A stretch of DNA of 64,000 nt from Rhodospirillales bacterium (GTDB taxonomy: Bacteria > Pseudomonadota > Alphaproteobacteria > Micavibrionales > Micavibrionaceae). Shown one piece after another: positions 51,269 through 64,000 of the stretch. A program made the translations under genes and the position numbers. The notes beneath the pieces are model-generated. The model searched no databases, was not told the origin of the DNA, and saw only the letters and a program-made list of their open reading frames with translations. The stretch is taken from the NCBI GenBank assembly GCA_020638155.1, contig JACKJB010000004.1:1-64000 (forward strand), in the 5' to 3' direction. Positions within the stretch are counted from its first letter, which is position 1. Each line of letters starts with the position of its first letter.

Positions 51269-51643
51269 ATGGCTGCTGATATTGAAAAACTTGCAGAAGA
51301 CCTGTCAAAGCTGACCGTTATGGAAGCTGCTGATCTGGCGAAACTGCTGGAAGAAAAATGGGGCGTTTCTGCCGCTGCTCCGGTTGCTGTTGCTGCAGCA
51401 CCTGGCGCTGGTGGTGAAGCTGCTGCCGAAAAAGACGAATTTGATGTGATCCTGGCAAATGCCGGTGGCAACAAAATCGCCGTGATTAAAGAAGTTCGTG
51501 CAATCACCGGTCTGGGCCTGAAAGAAGCTAAAGACCTGGTCGAAGGCGCGCCGAAGCCTCTGAAAGAAGGCCTCAAAAAAGAAGAAGCAGAAGCAATGAA
51601 AGCCCAGCTCGAAGGCGCTGGCGCGACTGTAGAACTGAAATAA
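51269..51643 (+). CDS. rplL: 50S ribosomal protein L7/L12
   Basis: The stalk protein that recruits translation factors. N-terminal dimer helices ([20 protein letters not shown]), the Ala/Gly hinge and the C-terminal factor-binding domain ([20 protein letters not shown]) are all present. Length is 124 residues. AAAAAGGAGAAG precedes ATG. Confidence 0.98.
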   Translation: MAADIEKLAEDLSKLTVMEAADLAKLLEEKWGVSAAAPVAVAAAPGAGGEAAAEKDEFDVILANAGGNKIAVIKEVRAITGLGLKEAKDLVEGAPKPLKEGLKKEEAEAMKAQLEGAGATVELK

Positions 51644-51948
51644 TTTCAGAACAGATTTTCATTTCATCCCGGAAGGCCCTGGCGCCATCCGGGATGAAGT
51701 GCTTCACTGTGGTGTAAAAATCGGTTGACATGGCTTGACCTTTACGCCATATAACACTCGCAACTGCCAGCTGGGACAAGTGTGAGCGCACTTATTCTAT
51801 ATAACGGCACAATATATGTGGATATGCCAAAAGCACTATCACAGGCCGTATGTAAGCCGCTTCGGTCCTTCGGGAAGGATCTTGAGGCGGCAATGTCGTG
51901 TTTGACAGAATTCATGACGGAATTTTATGGGCGAAAGTAGGAAAAACA
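51644..51948 (+). promoter_or_regulatory. rplL-rpoB intergenic leader: hairpin and possible internal promoter
   Basis: A perfect 11-bp stem TTCATCCCGGA/TCCGGGATGAA (51663-51698) without T-tract lies where enterobacteria have an attenuator and RNase III site. TTGACA (51725-51730), 19 bases, TATAAC (51750-51755) could be an internal rpoBC promoter. A smaller stem GGTCCTT/AAGGATC lies near 51865-51885. Confidence 0.45.
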
Positions 51949-56236
<4,288 letters not shown>

Positions 56237-56345
56237 ATAACAATCAGGGAAACGCAGGGTTTGCCTTGCGTTCCCGGCAAAGCGCGACAGTTTTAGAAGA
56301 TTTATTCTGGCGCAGCCGACGACGGGAAGAAAAGGTAGCGCGCAG

Positions 56346-59300
56346 ATGAATGAACTGATGAATCTTTTTGGCCAGCCGACAGGGCCGCAGTCTTTTGACT
56401 CGATCCGGATCTCGATCGCGAGCCCGGAACAGATCAACAGCTGGTCTTACGGTGAGGTAAAGAAGCCGGAAACGATTAACTACCGGACATTCAAACCGGA
56501 AAAAGACGGGCTGTTCTGCGCCAAGATCTTTGGCCCGATCAAGGATTATGAATGTTTGTGCGGTAAATATAAGCGCATGAAATATAAAGGCATCATCTGC
56601 GAAAAATGCGGTGTCGAAGTCACGCTGACCAAAGTGCGTCGCGAACGGATGGGTCATATCGAACTGGCCGCGCCGGTTGCCCATATCTGGTTCCTGAAAT
56701 CCCTGCCGTCCCGTATCGGCCTGATGATGGACATGACGCTGAAGGATCTGGAAAAAGTCCTGTATTTTGAATCTTATATCGTCATCGATCCGGGCATGAC
56801 CACGCTCAAGCCGTTCCAGATGCTGAGCGAAGAAGAATTTGTCGATGCGCAGGATGAGTTCGGCGATGAAAACTTCCGTGCCGGGATCGGTGCCGAAGCG
56901 CTGAAAGAAATCCTGACGACGGTCGATCTTGAAAAAGAACGCGACCAGGCCGAAGAAGATTTGAGGGAAACCAATTCCGAAGCCAAGCGCAAGAAACTGG
57001 TCAAGCGCTTAAAGCTGCTGGAATCCTTCATCGAGTCCGGCGCCCGTCCGGAATGGATGATCCTGGACGTCGTCCCGGTCCTGCCGCCTGAGCTGCGCCC
57101 GCTGGTGCCGCTGGATGGTGGCCGTTTTGCGACTTCTGACCTGAACGATCTTTACCGCCGGGTCATCAACCGGAACAACCGTCTGAAGCGCCTGATTGAG
57201 CTGCGCGCGCCGGATATCATCGTCCGGAACGAAAAGCGGATGCTGCAGGAATCTGTCGATGCGCTGTTCGATAACGGCCGCCGTGGCCGCGTCATTACCG
57301 GCGCGAACAAACGCCCGCTGAAATCCCTGTCCGACATGCTCAAAGGGAAACAAGGCCGTTTCCGTCAGAACCTGCTCGGGAAACGGGTCGATTACTCCGG
57401 CCGTTCTGTCATCGTGGTCGGTCCGGAAATGAAACTGCATCAGTGCGGCCTGCCGAAGAAAATGGCGCTGGAGCTGTTTAAACCGTTTATCTACCATAAG
57501 CTTGAAATCTACGGCATGGCCACCACGGTCAAGGCCGCGAAGAAAATGGTCGAAAAAGAGCGTCCGGAAGTCTGGGATATCCTTGAAGAGGTGATCCGCG
57601 AACACCCGGTCATGCTGAACCGCGCACCGACGCTGCACCGTCTTGGCATTCAGGCATTCGAACCGGTCCTGGTTGAAGGCAAGGCGATCCAGCTTCACCC
57701 GCTGGTCTGTACCGCCTTTAACGCCGATTTCGACGGTGACCAGATGGCCGTTCACGTGCCGCTGTCGATCGAAGCCCAGCTGGAAGCGCGCTGCCTGATG
57801 ATGTCGACCAACAACATCCTGTCGCCTGCGAATGGCAAGCCGATCATCGTCCCGACGCAGGATATCGTTCTGGGTCTGTATTACCTGTCGATCTCGCTCG
57901 ACGAGCAACAGGGCGAAGGCATGGTCTTCCGCGGTCCTGGCGAAATCCAGCATGCGCTGACCGAAGGGGTCGTCTCGCTGCACGCGAAAATCAAATGCCG
58001 CTATAAAGGCGTTGACGAAGAAGGCAACCCGATCACCACGATCGTTGAGTCCACACCGGGCCGGATGCTGATCTCCGAATTGCTGCCGCGGAACAAGGAC
58101 GTGCCGTTCAGCATGATTAATACCATCCTGACGAAAAAAGAAATCTCGAACCTGATCGATATGGTTTATCGCTATTGCGGCCAGAAAGAAACGGTCATCT
58201 TCTGTGACCGCCTGATGAAACTCGGCTTCAAATACGCCTGTAAAGCCGGTATTTCCTTCGGTAAGGACGACATGGTCATCCCGGCCGCCAAGGAAAAACT
58301 GGTCGGCGAAGCGACCGCGCGCGTCAAAGAGTTCGAGCAGCAATATATGGACGGTCTTATCACCAAAGGTGAGAAATACAACAAGGTTGTCGATATCTGG
58401 TCCAAATGTACCGATGATGTTGCCGATGCCATGATGGCCGGTATTTCCGATATCACCGGCGGCGTCCTGAACTCGGTTTACATGATGGCGCACTCCGGTG
58501 CCCGTGGTTCCGCTGCGCAGATCCGCCAGCTGGCCGGGATGCGGGGTCTGATGGCCAAGCCGTCGGGCGAGATCATCGAAACGCCGATTATCTCGAACTT
58601 TAAAGAAGGCCTGTCGGTGCTGGAATACTTCAACTCGACCCACGGCGCCCGGAAAGGTCTGGCCGATACGGCCCTGAAGACCGCGAACTCCGGTTACCTG
58701 ACCCGTCGTCTGGTTGACGTCGCCCAGGATGCCGTCATCATCGAAGAAGATTGCGGTACCGAAGGCGGGATCACCATGAACGCCGTGATGAACGGGGCCG
58801 ATGTGGTTGTTTCCCTGGCGGAACGCGTTCTGGGCCGGACGGCACAGGGCGATATTAAAAACCCGCTTTCCGGTGAAGTCATCGTCAAAAACGGTGACAT
58901 CATCGACGAAGTAGCCGGGGAAGCTATTGAAACCGCCGGGATCGACGAAGTGCTGGTCCGTACGGCCCTGACCTGTGAAACGGTCGGCGGGATGTGCGGC
59001 AAATGCTACGGCCGCGATCTGGCTCGCGGAACCAAAGTGAATATCGGCGAAGCCGTCGGTGTTATGGCAGCCCAGTCTATCGGGGAGCCGGGGACGCAGC
59101 TGACGATGCGGACCTTCCACATTGGTGGTGCCGCACAGCGCGGGGCGGAGAAAAACTCTGTCGAGGCTGCTGTTGACGGTAAAATCGAAATCCGCCACCA
59201 CAACGTGGTCAAAAACTCCGATGGCGTGTCCATTGTCATGGGCCGTAACACCGAAGTGGCTGTGCTCGACGGTAAAGGTAACGAGAAAATGTCTCAGCGC

Positions 59301-60563
59301 CTGCCTTACGGTTCCCGCCTGCTGGTGGACGAAGCTGCCAAGGTTAAAGCCGGTGACAAGCTGGCCGAATGGGATCCGTACACCATTCCGATTATCACGG
59401 AAAAAGACGGTGTCGCGCATTACTATGACCTCGTCGAAGGCGTTTCCGTTTCCGACCGCGTTGACGAAGCAACCGGGATCGCGTCCAAAGTCGTGATCGA
59501 CTGGCGCAGCCAGCCGAAAGGCGGCGATTTGAAACCGCGTATTTCGCTGCTCGACAAAAAAGGCAAGGTTATTACCCTGCCGAACGGTCTGCCGGCGAAC
59601 TACTACATGTCCACCGACGCTATTCTGTCCGTTGAAAACGGTCAGGACGTCAAGGCCGGTGACATTATCGCCCGTATCCCGCGTGAAACCTCGAAAACAC
59701 GGGATATTACCGGTGGTCTGCCGCGCGTTGCCGAACTGTTCGAAGCCCGGAAGCCGAAAGATTTTGCGGTTATTTCCGAGATCGACGGCCAGGTTGAATT
59801 CGGCAAGGACTACAAGTCCAAGCGCCGGATTATCGTCAAGCCGACCGACGGCAAAGGCGAACCGTCAGAATATCTGATCCCCAAAGGCCGCCACCTGGCG
59901 GTGCACGAGGGCGATTACGTCCGCAAAGGGGATGCGCTTCTGGAAGGCGCGATGGTGCCGCACGACATCCTTGATGTTATGGGCGTCGAAGCGCTGGCGG
60001 CTTACCTGGTCAATGAAATTCAGGACGTTTACCGCCTGCAGGGTGTGAAGATCAACGATAAGCATATCGAAGTGATCGTGCGCCAGATGCTGCAGAAGGT
60101 TGAAATCATGAAGCCGGGTGATACCACCTTCCTGACCGGGGAACAGGTTGACCGTGAAGAATTCGAGCAGGTCAACCAGAAATACATGGCCGACGGCAAA
60201 CAGGTCGCCGAAGGCCGCCCGGTTCTGCAGGGGATCACCAAGGCAAGCCTGCAAACCCGCTCCTTCATCTCCGCGGCATCGTTCCAGGAAACGACCCGCG
60301 TGCTGACCGAAGCAGCAACGCAAGGCAAAGTCGATAAGCTGATCGGCTTGAAAGAAAACGTGATTGTCGGCCGCCTGATCCCTGCCGGGACCGGCGCTTA
60401 CGTCAACCGCGTGCGCCAGCTGGCAGCAGACCGCGACCAGATCGCAATCTCCGCCCAGCAGGAAGCCGAAGCCCTGGCCCATGCCGAAGCCGGTGAAGGC
60501 GCTCTGCCCGAATCTGCCGACGATTCAGCGATCGAAGACAGCAAGGAAGCCGCAGCCGGTTGA
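56346..60563 (+). CDS. rpoC: RNA polymerase beta' subunit
   Basis: RpoC carries the catalytic Mg2+. The N-terminal zinc site ([20 protein letters not shown], residues about 73-92), the catalytic NADFDGDQM (about 459-467), the second zinc site ([13 protein letters not shown], about 877) and the C-terminal [16 protein letters not shown] segments are all present. The frame is intact over 1405 residues, in contrast to rpoB. An acidic/Ala-rich tail closes the protein. The terminator follows 27 bases after the stop. Confidence 0.98.
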   Translation: MNELMNLFGQPTGPQSFDSIRISIASPEQINSWSYGEVKKPETINYRTFKPEKDGLFCAKIFGPIKDYECLCGKYKRMKYKGIICEKCGVEVTLTKVRRERMGHIELAAPVAHIWFLKSLPSRIGLMMDMTLKDLEKVLYFESYIVIDPGMTTLKPFQMLSEEEFVDAQDEFGDENFRAGIGAEALKEILTTVDLEKERDQAEEDLRETNSEAKRKKLVKRLKLLESFIESGARPEWMILDVVPVLPPELRPLVPLDGGRFATSDLNDLYRRVINRNNRLKRLIELRAPDIIVRNEKRMLQESVDALFDNGRRGRVITGANKRPLKSLSDMLKGKQGRFRQNLLGKRVDYSGRSVIVVGPEMKLHQCGLPKKMALELFKPFIYHKLEIYGMATTVKAAKKMVEKERPEVWDILEEVIREHPVMLNRAPTLHRLGIQAFEPVLVEGKAIQLHPLVCTAFNADFDGDQMAVHVPLSIEAQLEARCLMMSTNNILSPANGKPIIVPTQDIVLGLYYLSISLDEQQGEGMVFRGPGEIQHALTEGVVSLHAKIKCRYKGVDEEGNPITTIVESTPGRMLISELLPRNKDVPFSMINTILTKKEISNLIDMVYRYCGQKETVIFCDRLMKLGFKYACKAGISFGKDDMVIPAAKEKLVGEATARVKEFEQQYMDGLITKGEKYNKVVDIWSKCTDDVADAMMAGISDITGGVLNSVYMMAHSGARGSAAQIRQLAGMRGLMAKPSGEIIETPIISNFKEGLSVLEYFNSTHGARKGLADTALKTANSGYLTRRLVDVAQDAVIIEEDCGTEGGITMNAVMNGADVVVSLAERVLGRTAQGDIKNPLSGEVIVKNGDIIDEVAGEAIETAGIDEVLVRTALTCETVGGMCGKCYGRDLARGTKVNIGEAVGVMAAQSIGEPGTQLTMRTFHIGGAAQRGAEKNSVEAAVDGKIEIRHHNVVKNSDGVSIVMGRNTEVAVLDGKGNEKMSQRLPYGSRLLVDEAAKVKAGDKLAEWDPYTIPIITEKDGVAHYYDLVEGVSVSDRVDEATGIASKVVIDWRSQPKGGDLKPRISLLDKKGKVITLPNGLPANYYMSTDAILSVENGQDVKAGDIIARIPRETSKTRDITGGLPRVAELFEARKPKDFAVISEIDGQVEFGKDYKSKRRIIVKPTDGKGEPSEYLIPKGRHLAVHEGDYVRKGDALLEGAMVPHDILDVMGVEALAAYLVNEIQDVYRLQGVKINDKHIEVIVRQMLQKVEIMKPGDTTFLTGEQVDREEFEQVNQKYMADGKQVAEGRPVLQGITKASLQTRSFISAASFQETTRVLTEAATQGKVDKLIGLKENVIVGRLIPAGTGAYVNRVRQLAADRDQIAISAQQEAEALAHAEAGEGALPESADDSAIEDSKEAAAG

Positions 60564-60589
60564 TTTGCGGTTGGATGCAATAAAATTTG

Positions 60590-60617
60590 AAAAGGCGGCT
60601 TCCGGGCCGCCTTTTTT
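60590..60617 (+). terminator. Rho-independent terminator after rpoC
   Basis: AAAAGGCGGC, six-base loop, GCCGCC and six T. Confidence 0.93.
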
Positions 60618-60658
60618 CTGCATAATTTTTAAAGGCCGCTAGCGTGGCAACATAGTTT

Positions 60659-60687
60659 TTGGGTAAAATGAACATAGTTGCTATTAT
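60659..60687 (+). promoter_or_regulatory. Promoter for the 60715 gene
   Basis: TTGGGT (60659-60664), 17 bases, TATTAT (60682-60687), 28 bases before ATG. A TTGACA at 60695-60700 lies too close to the start codon to be the -35 box of this gene. Confidence 0.5.
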
Positions 60688-60714
60688 ATTAAAATTGACA
60701 GTTCTTATAGACTT

Positions 60715-61740
60715 ATGACCCATAAAGCCCCGCATAATATTCACCAGGATGGCCCGTCGCTGTTCCTGCCCGACCATTACAAGATCACGCTCGGACGGCT
60801 CGGCCATGCTCCGTCTGCGGTGCCGGCATTCCTGTATTTTACTTTTTGCGGTGATTTGCTCGGCTCCAGTGGTGAACATTACGAAAAAGGCAGGGATGTG
60901 TCCTTGCACGACGCGGCATTCCGTGCTTCGCACACCGCCAGCGATGATTTCATGGAAAGCCTGGCGATGAGCCTGATGGCGGGCAATGACTACGACCTGA
61001 GCCTGTCCTCGCTCATGCGCGCGCGGGATGACCTGTATACCCATCTGGAAGCGCATTTCGAGCGCTTTGCCATGACCTATTCGCCGTGGTTTCGGCCGTT
61101 ATTCGATGCCGCAACCGAAGACGCGTTCCTGGCCGTCACCGCTGCGCATTCGAGCTGCGGCGCGGCGATGCGCTCCGGGGTGCTGGGGGCGATGGACGTG
61201 CCGCCGGAGAGGATATTGCCGCTGATGCTCTGCTCTCACGCCCATGCCGGGGCGATCGAAGGGGCGTTTTTAATCAGCGGTATGGCCCGTTATGCGGCCG
61301 AGGCGCAGAATCCGGGTTTTGAAGCGGCATTCGATGCCGGTCTGGCCGAGGCGGCGGCAGGGCGCGCGCTGCTGGCAGATTTCCTCGAAACTGTGGGGAT
61401 GGCCTTACCGGAAGAGAAAAAAGAGGCTGAATACAAAAGGTTAGTCGATTCTGTCTTCGCGGCGGACGATCCTTACGCGACTATTAAGGATATCAGCGTC
61501 GAAGGCATCGAAACCGCCTTTGTCGTGCCAGCCGCGCTGTATCTGCTCAAAGGGGCCTGTGCCGCCGGGGATAAGGCCGGGGTCAGGCATATTATCGAGG
61601 GTGGCCTGCGGATCGGCGGCGACCCGGATACGATCTGTTCAATCGCGATGGGGCTGTATGGGGCAATGCGTCCGGAAGCGGCCCATCAGGGGCTGGATGA
61701 GGTCCGTTTGCCGCAGGCATTTGCAGGGTCTGATGCCTGA
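60715..61740 (+). CDS. ADP-ribosylglycohydrolase (DraG/ARH) family protein
   Basis: ARH/DraG enzymes remove ADP-ribose from proteins or other acceptors with two Mg2+. The family order is visible: FCGDLLGSSGEHY (about residues 44-56), TASDDFMESLAM (74-85) in place of TDDT, SSCGAAMRSGVLGAMD in place of SNGAAMR, and GGDPDTICSIAMGLYGA (about 301) in place of GGDTDT. The Asp ligands are kept but several neighbouring residues differ, so substrate or activity may be altered. It has 341 residues and no signal peptide. It is inserted between rpoC and rpsL with its own promoter; no ribosome site stands out. Confidence 0.82.
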   Translation: MTHKAPHNIHQDGPSLFLPDHYKITLGRLGHAPSAVPAFLYFTFCGDLLGSSGEHYEKGRDVSLHDAAFRASHTASDDFMESLAMSLMAGNDYDLSLSSLMRARDDLYTHLEAHFERFAMTYSPWFRPLFDAATEDAFLAVTAAHSSCGAAMRSGVLGAMDVPPERILPLMLCSHAHAGAIEGAFLISGMARYAAEAQNPGFEAAFDAGLAEAAAGRALLADFLETVGMALPEEKKEAEYKRLVDSVFAADDPYATIKDISVEGIETAFVVPAALYLLKGACAAGDKAGVRHIIEGGLRIGGDPDTICSIAMGLYGAMRPEAAHQGLDEVRLPQAFAGSDA

Positions 61741-62112
61741 TGCAGGCAAATCCGGCCCGGCATGATTTGCCGCGTTAACCATTTTTTTTCGTTTTCCTAA
61801 ATTAAGTTCTTGACTGTGGATAAGATTCTCCATTATAGTCCGCGCGTTCGAACATGGATGGGTTGGCCGTAAGCCGCTTGTTTTCTAAGATAAAACAACG
61901 ATTAGACGCAGCTCAGAACATGCCGCCCGAACAAGTATACGGAGCGGCATATTTTATTAGGCGCCATTTAAATTGAGGCCCGCAAAGTGACCTTGTCCAC
62001 GCCTTATTATGAAGGCAAGGATCGCAGTCAGGGGTTTCGCGTCAAAGCGCCACGCCAACCATCCACGAAACATTGTTTGATTGAACAGAACAGTAATTAG
62101 GAGAAGGCACGT
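61741..62112 (+). promoter_or_regulatory. 372-base promoter/leader region of the rpsL operon
   Basis: No gene is seen. A good promoter, TTGACT (61810-61815), 18 bases, TATAGT (61834-61839), leaves a leader of about 265 bases. The leader contains a stem ATGCCGC (61920-61926)/GCGGCAT (61944-61950) followed by TTTTA, which could act as attenuator. The ribosome site GGAGAAGG stands before rpsL. The long leader fits autoregulation known for this operon, but I recognise no specific site. Confidence 0.5.
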
Positions 62113-62496
62113 ATGCCGACGATACAACAATTGATCCGCAAGCCCCGGGCAAAAGGTGGCAAAAAAGCGATGAAGCCCAACAAGAAACGGGCACTGGGCG
62201 GTCAGCCGCAGGCACGTGGTGTTTGTACCCGTGTTTATACGACGACCCCGAAAAAACCGAACTCGGCCCTGCGTAAAGTGGCCAAGGTTCGCCTGACGAC
62301 CGGTTCGGAAGTGATTTGTTATATCCCTGGTGAGGGTCACAATTTGCAGGAACACTCTGTGGTTCTGGTTCGTGGCGGCCGGGTGAAAGACTTGCCGGGT
62401 GTGCGCTATACGATCATTCGTGGGGCGCTGGATACCCAGGGCGTTAAGGATAGAAAACAGGCCCGTTCACGTTACGGCGTGAAGCGGCCGAAGTAA
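62113..62496 (+). CDS. rpsL: 30S ribosomal protein S12
   Basis: S12 sits at the decoding centre. The sequence shows [43 protein letters not shown] and [12 protein letters not shown]. The lysines at the two classical streptomycin-resistance positions (TPKKPN and RVKDLPG) are unaltered. Length is 127 residues, slightly longer in the N-terminal basic region. Confidence 0.97.
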   Translation: MPTIQQLIRKPRAKGGKKAMKPNKKRALGGQPQARGVCTRVYTTTPKKPNSALRKVAKVRLTTGSEVICYIPGEGHNLQEHSVVLVRGGRVKDLPGVRYTIIRGALDTQGVKDRKQARSRYGVKRPK

Positions 62497-62603
62497 CGGA
62501 TTTGTTAGCGGCTCTGCCGCTTAAAAATCCGTTATCCCGGTGAATGCCGGGATCTGGTGAAAGAAAGAAAAGAATTTAGTTTAGACGAAGAAGGAAACGT
62601 TAA

Positions 62604-63116
62604 ATGTCACGTCGTCATAGAGCAGAAAAACGGGAAATCCTGCCTGATCCGAAATTCGGGGATCTGGTGCTGTCCAAATTCATCAACAACCTGATGCTGG
62701 ACGGGAAAAAGTCTGTCGCCGAGAAAATCGTCTACGGCGCACTGGAAATTCTCGATACCAAAGCCGCGAACCAGAACTTCGATGATGAAGATATGGCCGA
62801 TAGCAATGCGGGCAAGGGCCTGCTGGTTTTTCGCCGCGCGCTGAAAAAAGTAAAACCCCAGCTGGAAGTGCGTTCCCGCCGTGTTGGCGGTGCGACCTAC
62901 CAGGTGCCGGTTGAGGTTCGTCACGATCGTGGCATGGCGCTTGCTATGCGCTGGCTGATCGATTCTGCCCGCAAGCGCGGTGAGAACACGATGATGGAAC
63001 GGGTCGCTGCCGAGCTTCTGGATGCCGCCAATGATCGCGGTAACGCTGTGAAGAAACGCGAAGACACCCACAAGATGGCCGATGCGAACCGCGCATTTGC
63101 TCATTATCGCTGGTAA
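62604..63116 (+). CDS. rpsG: 30S ribosomal protein S7, with an acidic insertion
   Basis: S7 starts assembly of the small-subunit head. Canonical parts are [47 protein letters not shown]-type [16 protein letters not shown], and the C-terminal [17 protein letters not shown]. At 170 residues it is about 14 longer than the usual 156; the extra residues are [15 protein letters not shown] (about residues 59-73). AAGGAAACG precedes ATG. Confidence 0.96.
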   Translation: MSRRHRAEKREILPDPKFGDLVLSKFINNLMLDGKKSVAEKIVYGALEILDTKAANQNFDDEDMADSNAGKGLLVFRRALKKVKPQLEVRSRRVGGATYQVPVEVRHDRGMALAMRWLIDSARKRGENTMMERVAAELLDAANDRGNAVKKREDTHKMADANRAFAHYRW

Positions 63117-63142
63117 TTTTGAGGATTTAGGAAGAACTGACA

Positions 63143-64000
<858 letters not shown>

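Noticed and set aside
57009..59420. An 803-codon open frame on the minus strand inside rpoC
   Set aside because: It is the mirror of a highly biased coding sequence; rpoC is intact with all motifs, and the antisense product (rich in His/Arg/Gln/Asp) resembles nothing.

Overview
The window looks like chromosomal DNA of an alphaproteobacterium of roughly 54% GC. The evidence is the alphaproteobacterial style of EF-Tu, RpoC, NusG, L11/L1 and EF-G, the split glycine dehydrogenase (gcvPA/gcvPB), and an autotransporter. I cannot name the genus. It may come from a draft or metagenome assembly, because rpoB is riddled with indels while its neighbours are clean.

Layout. 0-6 kb: end of an unknown anchored protein, polA, two unknown proteins, a DUF1223 secreted protein and an RlmB/TrmH rRNA methylase, then tRNA-Tyr. 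6-12.7 kb: a possibly structured intergenic region, a tiny membrane protein, a lipoprotein metallopeptidase-like protein and a 1192-residue autotransporter. 12.7-17 kb: a tightly coupled run of CDF transporter, glucokinase and deacetylase-like protein, then a SAM-hydrolase-like protein and a C39-like peptidase. 17.08-20.2 kb: tRNA-Gly followed by a small decaying accessory region. It holds a C-terminally truncated short prokaryotic Argonaute, other gene fragments and two related DUF1566 secreted proteins, one with a 20-bp tandem duplication in its signal sequence. 20.2-33.5 kb: tuf, a CYTH-like protein, a cyclic-nucleotide-binding protein with a CRP-type operator beside it, a Ca2+-type P-ATPase/K+ channel/beta-CASP hydrolase/dehydrogenase run, tRNA-Trp, a frameshifted GH63 enzyme, and a DUF2207-LemA pair. 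33.7-40.2 kb: the glycine cleavage operon gcvT-(M50 protease)-gcvH-gcvPA-(unknown)-gcvPB. 40.2-43.7 kb: RLAN/RimK ATP-grasp ligase, GNAT acetyltransferase, a second cyclic-nucleotide-binding protein, a small lipoprotein and an unknown protein. 44.1-64 kb: the transcription/translation cluster secE-nusG-rplK-rplA-rplJ-rplL-rpoB-rpoC-rpsL-rpsG-fusA.

The classical order tuf-trnW-secE-nusG-rplKAJL-rpoBC-rpsL-rpsG-fusA is kept but stretched over 44 kb by insertions. These include 9 kb between tuf and trnW, 14 kb between trnW and secE, a 3.7 kb block between rplA and rplJ, and an ADP-ribosylglycohydrolase-like gene between rpoC and rpsL. Several inserted units carry their own sigma70-type promoters and terminators.

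The most notable candidates for follow-up are the Argonaute remnant at tRNA-Gly, the octamer-repeat hairpin in the rplK leader, the perfect TGTGA-N6-TCACA site next to a cyclic-nucleotide-binding protein, the frame-shifting 20-bp duplication, and the RimK-RLAN/GNAT/C39 gene set. I saw no complete new defence system.
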